Positions 57,100-64,000 of a stretch of 64,000 nucleotides of DNA are shown in pieces. Below the pieces are notes generated by a model that saw nothing but the letters and a program-made list of their open reading frames with translations, made no database searches and was not told the DNA's origin. The translations under genes and the position numbers were made by a program. Every line of letters begins with the position of its first letter. Position 1 is the stretch's first letter. The stretch covers positions 14,295-78,294 of the forward strand of contig MNCI01016265.1 in NCBI GenBank assembly GCA_015680685.1. The letters are read 5' to 3'. This stretch comes from Gnetum montanum (lineage: Eukaryota > Streptophyta > Gnetopsida > Gnetales > Gnetaceae).

Positions 57100-57293
57100 T
57101 TGTTACAATGTAAAGTTGGCTATGACATTAAAAGAATCAAAACACAAAGGTGCAATGCTTATCCTACTAAGGTGATGTCCTAACAGGATCAATGGATGAA
57201 CAAAAGCCTAATCTCTTTTGAGTGGCTATGCCCAGGCTTAAACCCAAGTCTTACAACTTAAAAAATAAGCACCTTACCATCACTCCAAGTGGC
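57100..57293 (-). mobile_element. SINE-like tRNA-derived head, minus strand
   Basis: On the minus strand: TGGAGTGATGGTAAGGTGC (A-box-like), then GACTTGGGTTTAAGCCTGGG (B-box-like) about 30 bases on. The order and spacing are as in plant SINEs with a GGTAAGG...GGTTCGA head. The downstream end is not defined. Confidence 0.45.
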
Positions 57294-58310
57294 AATCCCT
57301 ATAACATTGATTTTAGTTTATCAACATGTTAATAATGGTTTGCATATTGAATTTAATAAGAATTATCATGGCAATATTTATTGCATAGTAAACCATGGTA
57401 GTGAAGTTCTTACCTACAATGTACCTTGTAATGGAATTTTCAAACTTACTAACCACCACGTTAAAAACTTGTATATGTTCATTGATCAAGATGAACTATT
57501 AAAATAACATCTTAGTTAGGGCATGTGAATATTAAAACTTTAAGAAAGATGCATCAATTCTATCAAGAAGTTCCTATATTTCATGTGCATCATGAACTAA
57601 AATGTGAAGGATGAAAACTTTGGGAAATGCACCATTTACCTTTTCCTAAACACCATAAAATAAAATCCTCTTATTTGTAGGAATTAGTCCACTTAGATGT
57701 CTGTGGATTGTTTACACCTTAAGGAATAAGAAATGAAAGATACTTTGTTATATTTGTTGATGATTTCAATCAAATGACGTGGCTTTATGACTTAGTGCAT
57801 AACTCACAAGTATTAGAAAAGTTTAAAATTTTAAAATAAGGACTGAAAATGAAAAGAATTTGAAGTTAAAAATCTTGAGGTCTAACAATGGAGGGAAATA
57901 TATTTTAAATAACTTTAGATCCTATTGCAATGCACATGTGATAAAGCAAGAATTCATTGTACCATATAATCCACAACAAAATCGTATTATGGAAAGGAAA
58001 TTTAGGATATTAACAAAAATGATACAACATATGACACTTGATACTCAAGTTGTCAAAATATTTATGAATAGAGATGGCATACTATGTAGTTCACATTATC
58101 AACAAGATTTCAACTACAACTTTAAAAGACACTCCACCTATTAAAAAATGGTTTGACAAAAGGAATGTGAAGATATCTAATTTTCACTCTTTTGGGAAGA
58201 CATTTTATGCCCATATCCCATAAGCATCTCGTGAAAAGTTGGAACCCAAGACCATGATGGGAATGCACTGCAACAAGAATCAAGTTTACTCCTTAAAGTT
58301 GTAGCTGAGG
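57289..58310 (+). pseudogene. Ty1/copia gag-pre-integrase and integrase (degenerate)
   Basis: Readable with stops: GHVNIKTLRKMHQFYQEVP (pre-integrase), LVHLDVCGLFTP (first catalytic Asp), RYFVIFVDDFNQMTWLYDL, LKILRSNNGGKYI (Asp changed to Asn), VPYNPQQNRIMERKFRIL (Glu) and FHSFGKTFYAHIP. The order is that of copia integrase. Frame changes occur throughout. Confidence 0.85.
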
Positions 58311-59420
58311 AATTTCCATGTGCCTGCAGTATGCTACTTGGATATTCCATGGATCACAAAGCCTACTAAGTTTGGGATATCAAGGAACGCAAAGTTATGA
58401 ATCTCATAATGTACTATTTAATAAAATATTTCAACAAACACATCCCATTGTGAATCATCAACTATCAAAGAAGCCTACAATGATGAATGGAAATGACTTA
58501 TGGCCATGTGCTACCTTGAATAGAGAAGATGAAAATGAAGAAGCTGGCACAAGTGAGAACCCTCCGTCCACAAAGTCTTCCACTATATATTGGCAACTAT
58601 TGTGGTTTAAAATTCAATTAAAAGATGTAAGGTTGAAAAACACATAAATGAGTTACCTAAGAAAAGATTAAGAAGTAGGAATATGTTTGTTTCAACGTAT
58701 CATTCCAACCTAACTAATTCAAAAATGATATTTAAGGCAAGAGAACCTATGATTGTGCAAGAAGCACTACAAAGTAAAGATTGGTATGAAGCAATGAATG
58801 CATAATATAACATATTGACCTTTGTTGAACCAACAACACATGATGAAGATTTTAGCAAGTAGATGTTTTGAAGATTTTAACAAGTAGATGTTTTACGTCA
58901 AAAGAAAAGTTGATAAAATAGTGAATAAGTTTAAGGCAATCTCATTTTTTGAGGCTTTACTCAATAAAAAGACATGGACTACAAAGAAACATTTCCACCT
59001 ACTATGAAGCAATGAACTATACAATTTATCTAATCTATAGCTACTACTTACAATTGGAAATTATTTCAACTTGATGTGAAATATACTTTTCTCAATAAAT
59101 ATCTATAAGAAGAAATCATTTTGTATCAACTAGAAGGCTATGGGGATTCTTAGTTTTTTCATCATTTCTCAAACTATAAAACTCCTTTTATGGGTTAAAG
59201 CAGGCTTTTCTAAAAAGGTACATAAAGTTCTATAATTTAGTACATAATTTCTGATTCAAAAGATCAAATGCAAATGCCAGTCTTGGAAACAAAGGACTAA
59301 TGGACGGTTGTGGTAATGTTACTATATGTTGATATTGTAATAACAGGGAGAATGCTAAATTGATTGAAGAGCTTAAAAATCAATTGAAAATACAATTTGA
59401 TATACTAAGTTGTTTTCTTA
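58311..59420 (+). pseudogene. Ty1/copia spacer and reverse transcriptase (degenerate)
   Basis: 58,318-58,647 is the low-conservation spacer (EDENEEAGTSENPPSTKSST). RT relics are DYKETFPPTMKQ, NWKLFQLDVKYTFLNKYL and ILYQLEGYG at 58,967-59,145. LLYVDIVITG at about 59,320 is where YVDD is expected. RT follows integrase, which is the copia order. Confidence 0.82.
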
Positions 59421-60225
59421 ATTTTGAGATTCATCAATTACAAAACCAAATACAAATCACATAGAAGAACCATGTTTTGGACTTGTTTACAAGAACACCA
59501 TAAGCTAGAGTGTAAAGCAAGATCAACATCATTGGGTTCAAGGAGTGCCCTACATGTGGATGATTTTGAATCAATCCCAAATCCCATAGTATATAGGAAA
59601 TTGATTGGAAATTTAATTTGCTTAAGACCAGATATTTCCTATTTAGTCAATCTATTATCCCAATTCAATCAAATGCCTACCCAAATTCAATGAGCTTTGG
59701 CTATGGACATATCATAATATTTAAAAGGAATAGTGGACTATGGCCTAATTTATCATTGTTCTTCCAAATTTGCTTTTGCAAGATATACAAAATGCAAATT
59801 ATGGCATATATACAATTTCATGATGTTCACCAACCAAGTCTCTCATTTGAACACCATGGAAATGTAATCTCGAGGTGATCAACAAAACAAAAAACAATTT
59901 TGTTATCTTCTACTAAGTTTAAATATAGAGCTATTGTCAATCTTTTTATGGAACTCAAATTCCGTTGAAGAACTCAAAGAAACAATTAGACTACCCTTTG
60001 AAAGTTTTCTATGACAAACTATGGTAAACTGCAATCAATTTGATTAAGAATCCACTATTCCATGATCAAACAAAACATACAATGGTTACAATCCATTTCA
60101 TTCAACGTATCTTTGTAAAAGGATTAATTTCTCCTACATATATCAATACCTCTTAACATATATCAATGCTAATGATCAGCTTGCTTATGGTTTCACTAAA
60201 GCTTTGAGTGAAAAATTTTAAGGAA
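59421..60225 (+). pseudogene. Ty1/copia RNase H end (degenerate)
   Basis: VYRKLIGNLICLRPDISYLV and LLSQFNQMPTQIQ (59,590-59,692), then YLKGIVDYGLIYH. Near the end is NANDQLAYGFTKALSEKF, the usual ADIFTKAL-type terminus. No LTRs were recognised. Confidence 0.8.
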
Positions 60226-61491
60226 TTAGAAAGTGACTTCCATCTGCACCCGTTGTAATAAGAAAACTAATATATTTGATGAAATATGCAAACACAGTGA
60301 TCTTCGTTTTTGCGGTGTATCTAAGATACTCTCTGGTAACTTTAGTTACTTTTCTTGTTACCTAAAAGTTGAGTTATGTTATTCCGTTCTGTGCAACGGT
60401 TTTGTCTTAGTTGTAAGATTCCATAAGCTTAGGCTAACCACTTGCACCTGTCATAATCATCATTGCAGGTTTCTCCTTGCTTCCCTTGGTGATGGTATTC
60501 CATCTTTTTGCATATTCATGGGTCACTTCACATGTTTCAGCCTTTATTCGATTCATCTATCAACATTGAAAATTTTGGTAACCGTCAAACTACTAATAAC
60601 ATTCATAAATTTGACCTGACGGTTCCATTGATTTTAATCCCTTTCTGGTAATTCCTGCAGCATATTCTTCGAACAGGCATTCATGAAATTTGCATGACTT
60701 CTAAAATAAAATTATGACCACTAATAAAGACAGCCTGCTGCTTCTATTCCTGTGTGCCAAACAGAAACCCATTTCGCGGCAGCAATAAGAGCCACGTAAA
60801 TCCAATTTGACAAATGAGAACAGCAAAAAGAACATGATGGCAACGGAACACTCCAGAGAAGTAAACTATCGCAAAAATGCAAAGCAACCTCTCGAGAATG
60901 TTTATTTTTTAAAGAAACAAATCATCAAAATGCAAAATAAAACCTTTCGCCACAGCCAAACAGTATTCCACGTTAGCCCTATCGTCTGTTTTAGAAACCA
61001 ATTTCATGAAACAGGATAAATTTTCTGATATGCATGCAGTCAATCTGAAAGATATGAAATGATAACTGCAGTATAGATGGCAGAAAACTCGTAAGAGATT
61101 TCATGCCAGGGAAACATATCAATTGATCATGAAATTTTTTGAGACAGATTTGTTAGAAGAAACATCTGTGCATTGGGAAAAAAATGGACAAATTTCATGC
61201 AAGAGGTTTAAAAAAAATTTAAAAAACAGAGGAAGAAGAAAAACTCATTGGTCAAGGCAGAAAAAACATGTCAACGGTAAGGACATTATATCTTGCTAGT
61301 GAATCAAACCTGACTTAATGTGGCACAACCATACAGAAATGCGGAGCTGGTGCCAGCAACATTTTAAATAATGGGGAAGATGGATGAATCTTCGATGATG
61401 AGATACTGATCCTGAACATAGGGACATTGATCTTGATCTTGATCTTGTGGAAATATGTACAAAACCTATTACTACTGATAGTAGTTAAGAC
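60226..61491. other. No recognised gene; may include the 3' UTR of the PRP40C-like gene
   Basis: An open stretch at 60,233-60,619 resembles nothing I know. Minus-strand AATAAA occurs near 60,902-60,907 and could end the transcript of the gene to the right. The rest is AT-rich and unassigned. Confidence 0.5.
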
Positions 61492-61818
61492 CTATGGTTC
61501 TTTCCTTGCTGCCCTGGAGATGGGTTTTTCCTTGCCCTGGAGATTCGGAGATGATTTACTTGCTTCAAACGAATGCTGTCTGTCGTCCATTCTTTCTGAT
61601 CCATTTAATTTTAACCTCCTTTGCACATCTTCCACGTACCTTCGCCACCACAGTTGTCTCTCTCTTCGTGGTGTTCTATTGTATCTCTGATCTGATTTCA
61701 GGAGCTCTTTTGCCTCAGACCATGAACCCAAAATGTCCTTTCCACCGTCCATATGTTTGCGTGCAGAATCCACGGTTATAACCTCAGCCAGAAGTGCACG
61801 ATATTCTCGTGCACAGCG
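61492..61818 (-). CDS. PRP40C: PRP40C/TCERG1-like protein, last exon (FF domain and C-terminus)
   Basis: Minus strand, after a CTTTTCTTTCAG-type acceptor (AG at 61,820-61,819). It reads RCAREYRALLAEVITVDSAR, SWSEAKELLKSDQRYNRTPR and RRERQLWWRRYVEDVQRRLK, then a basic-acidic tail to TAG 61,492. The FF pattern (ALL...W...L..D.RY......R...W..Y) matches the last FF domain of plant PRP40C. That protein is a WW/FF factor linking the RNA polymerase II C-terminal domain to splicing in the nucleus. The exon joins the next in phase 0. No stops or shifts, so the gene looks functional. Confidence 0.85.
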   Translation of the reverse strand, partial: RCAREYRALLAEVITVDSARKHMDGGKDILGSWSEAKELLKSDQRYNRTPRRERQLWWRRYVEDVQRRLKLNGSERMDDRQHSFEASKSSPNLQGKEKPISRAARKEP

Positions 61819-61911
61819 CTGAAAGAAAGGAGAAAAAACACTGTTATTAGAAAGCTTTTTTAAAAATTATTGGTAAATTAAATTACAAAGTTGTTTCCAA
61901 AATATATGTAC

Positions 61912-62034
61912 CTCGTACAATCCATTAACGTGTTCACGGAAGAGCCTCTCACGCTCTGCTGACTCCAAATCAACATTCGTTGCACGACCTAGCGGATCCT
62001 TCTCAAGCTTGGGCAGTGATTCTGTCCATGACGC
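61912..62034 (-). CDS. PRP40C: PRP40C/TCERG1-like protein, penultimate exon
   Basis: 41 codons in phase 0 between a TTTTCAG acceptor and a GAG/GTACAT donor: SWTESLPKLEKDPLGRATN, then LESAERERLFREHVNGLYE. This is the second half of an FF domain in plant PRP40C (SWTESKPKLEKDPQGR is how I recall the family). It continues the half domain of the exon to the right. Intact. Confidence 0.88.
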
Positions 62035-62132
62035 CTGAAAACAGAGAAATCAAAATGATCCAATAATTACAATCCTTGCAATTTCTCCGTGGCTAAAGAA
62101 AGAAATGTGGAAAAAATAGTGGAAAATAATAC

Positions 62133-62279
62133 CTCTGGATTTCTTATCTTTTCTGTTAGCAATGCCTGATACGCACTTGACGCATCCTTACGTCTTGCCT
62201 TTAAACGCGCTCTCTCCATTTCCTGTTCTTCCCGTTCTTTTCTCTTCAACGTTTCACGCTTCCTTTCTTTCAATTTTTC
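62133..62279 (-). CDS. PRP40C: PRP40C/TCERG1-like protein, internal exon
   Basis: 49 codons, phase 0, between a TTCAAATGTAG acceptor and CCAGAG/GTATTA donor: EKLKERKRETLKRKEREEQ, then EMERARLKARRKDASSAYQ and ALLTEKIRNPE. The charged helical run before an FF domain is a strong family signature (KREEQEK...RKRKEREEQEMERVRLK). No defects. The N-terminal WW domains and earlier FF domains must lie beyond the window, or upstream over long introns. Confidence 0.9.
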
Positions 62280-62519
62280 CTACATTTGAACAGACTTGAT
62301 AATAAAGCGAAATGAAAAAAATCGCATGGGAATGCATTAGCAGATAAAAGGTGTTCATGAAACAATATTGCGTCCAACCAAAAAGAATAATTTGATAAAA
62401 GCATGGAGGAGAAACAGAAACTAAAAACAAAAACAAAACAAAAAAACAGGCAAATATGTATAATATCCAAAAAAAATGAAACTTCAAGTCTAGTAATTTA
62501 ATATCTTAGGTGCAGTAAC

Positions 62520-62536
62520 CTCACGTGCATCGGCAT
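62520..62536 (-). CDS. PRP40C: Candidate 17-base micro-exon of the PRP40C-like gene
   Basis: On the minus strand GTTTTTAG / ATGCCGATGCACGTGAG / GTTACT. It is bordered by AG and GT, ends in phase 0 and would add ADARE before EKLKER. The family has A-K-A-K-R-E-E-Q before EKLKER here. It is plausible but short, so it could be chance. Confidence 0.35.
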
Positions 62537-64000
62537 CTAAAAACCATAAAATCATAAAACTTATGATTCATTAAAATAAGTCAGAAAAATCAGTGCCAAA
62601 TTAGACACTTCGTCAGGTACATCACGATGCTCATCCCCAAAAAGATTTCTTTTATTTCACCACTCTCACTCCACTAAAACGGTTCTTATGCCAGATCAAC
62701 TCTTTGAAAAGATTAAAAAGATAATGTGATTCTTAATACATATGATACCAATAGCCTAACCAACAAAAGAGGGCATTAGCTCAAGAATACCATGCCTTAA
62801 TCAATACACAAAAGTGAACTTACTTAGGTGGCAATACCACCACAAAACATTTTTTAAAAACTAATTAGAATGACTAATTATTAGTGATGCTGTAGGAAAA
62901 CATGTCTTGCTGGTAGATCAAAGGCTGTTTGCCTCCAGAACAAGGGCCAGAGAAATGTGGAGATCCTTATATGTTCCATACTATCACAACCATCACCAAA
63001 GAACTACATTGGCCCTGATTCCTTTGTATACTGCAACACAAAGATAGGCAGGCTGGGTTAAGATACTCAGGCCACCACCCTTCTCTTTGGATCTGTATGG
63101 TCATGTGTGTTGTGTTGGTCATATTGCTTATATGATTTCATTTGCCGTACTCGCTACCCTCATAACCCATGGACTAACATGTGGTGTATGCTTATACTGT
63201 TAGTGTGAACATTGAGGCGTAGTCCATCTTCGATCTGGTCTAGGACACTTGACTAGTTTTAGACTCAAGGGTAGTGCCCAGCAATACTTCTCTAGAGCAG
63301 TACCGTTACAATCACCAAGGGACTCCCATACCTACTGTTCATACATTTTTTGAAATAGCCGAAGAAAAAGGATTTCTGCATTTAATGAAACAGTGATGAC
63401 AGTAATCATATCCTTTGGCATTACCTTCCAATTCCTAATATCTGGAATATAGTTGAGGCAACCACATATAAACCTTTTATAATGTTAAAGCTATGTGTAT
63501 CCTTGATTAGGGGTTTGAAAGTAAGCGAACATCAGAAGGCATAGTAAAATGCCATTGTGAAAAATGAGGCCACATGCATGTGAAAGGCACCACTGTGCAA
63601 ATTTTTCAGTGAATGGTGGTTCAAATAGTTTGATGAACGGCCTCCACATTCTCATTAAACACAGTGAATTTGGTAAAGAAACAGGATCAATCAAACTATA
63701 GGAAATTCGATTTGTCATAATAACTTGGATATGTATATGTGGCTCTAACTTGCCTAACAACATCTTGTAATGAATGCAAGTTACCTCCAAGTATGGAGGA
63801 AGAATTCATAAACAGTTCACCCTTGTTTGCCATGTTGTTTGAGGACTGATGATGGTGTCAGACAACACTTAACCGACAGCATCGTTTCAAATACGTTCTG
63901 AGTCAGTATAGACTGCATTCGGGTTCCTCGAACGTGGGAAAAATAAAAAGTGTGCTAGGAAGTACACACACGAAATACCACAAATACTAGCCAGGGTCAG
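62537..64000. other. No exon or element recognised (probably intron of the PRP40C-like gene)
   Basis: No WW or FF signature was found on the minus strand. The longest open stretch (63,491-63,790, minus) lacks the family pattern. The sequence is AT-rich without repeats that I recognise. Confidence 0.5.

Noticed and set aside
61494-61781. Plus-strand 95-codon frame at 61.5 kb
   Set aside because: It is the antisense of the last PRP40C-like exon, whose minus-strand reading has the FF signature and splice sites.
63491-63790. Minus-strand 99-codon frame as another PRP40C exon
   Set aside because: It lacks WW or FF residues, and I found no matching splice phases.

Overview
The window is plant nuclear DNA made almost wholly of retrotransposons. 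It shows Ty3/gypsy LTR elements of the Athila and Tat/Ogre types, a plant L1-type LINE, a decayed Ty1/copia element, tRNA-derived SINE-like heads, and at the right edge the 3' exons of a PRP40C/TCERG1-like splicing-factor gene on the minus strand. The size of the elements and the wide spacing of the host gene suggest a large seed-plant genome. I lean towards a gymnosperm, but nothing here proves it.

The region 1-55,358 resolves into one nest of five LTR elements plus a LINE. Each junction was read from LTR ends (TGATGA...TCATCA or TGTACC...TTTCA) and target-site duplications (TSDs). Outermost is E (Athila-like, +). Only its 3' internal part (1-2,159) and 3' LTR (54,375-55,358) are in the window. 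D (Athila-like, -, 2,160-54,366) sits in E's polypurine tract, with TSD taggg/tgggg. A (Athila-like, +, 2,278-38,786) sits in D's 3' LTR, with TSD ttggt. B (Tat/Ogre-like, -, 6,156-32,715) splits A's protease, with TSD aatgg. C (Athila-like, +, 20,919-28,578) splits B's gag, with TSD accgc. A LINE (F, -, 47,635-53,420, TSD tgcaatactttt) sits in D's leader, just upstream of gag.

C is the youngest and best preserved. It has near-identical LTRs and a perfect tRNA-Asp primer site. Its gag-protease frame has one stop and is fused in frame to the last residues of integrase, because reverse transcriptase, RNase H and integrase have been deleted. It would need another element's enzymes to move. A and D keep recognisable gag, protease, reverse transcriptase, RNase H and integrase, all with many stops.

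B has a long pol with a second, archaeal-type RNase H, which is the hallmark of the Tat lineage. Its protease and reverse transcriptase are about 6 kb apart. That gap holds a multi-exon gene-like unit on the opposite strand (14,229-17,926) with consensus splice sites that mostly keep frame. It is flanked by minisatellites. This antisense unit is the most unusual thing in the window.

Two unrelated LTR families here carry arrays of self-complementary 10-mers: GCGTATACGC in B and GCGATATCGC in the Athila-like elements. To the right of E are SINE-like heads, an AC microsatellite, a decayed copia element (57,289-60,225) and the PRP40C-like exons (61,492-62,536).

The assembly has two N-runs (33,519-33,816 and 52,205-52,262). 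Two single Ns (3,933 and 29,885) sit between near-identical copies that look like unmerged contig overlaps.
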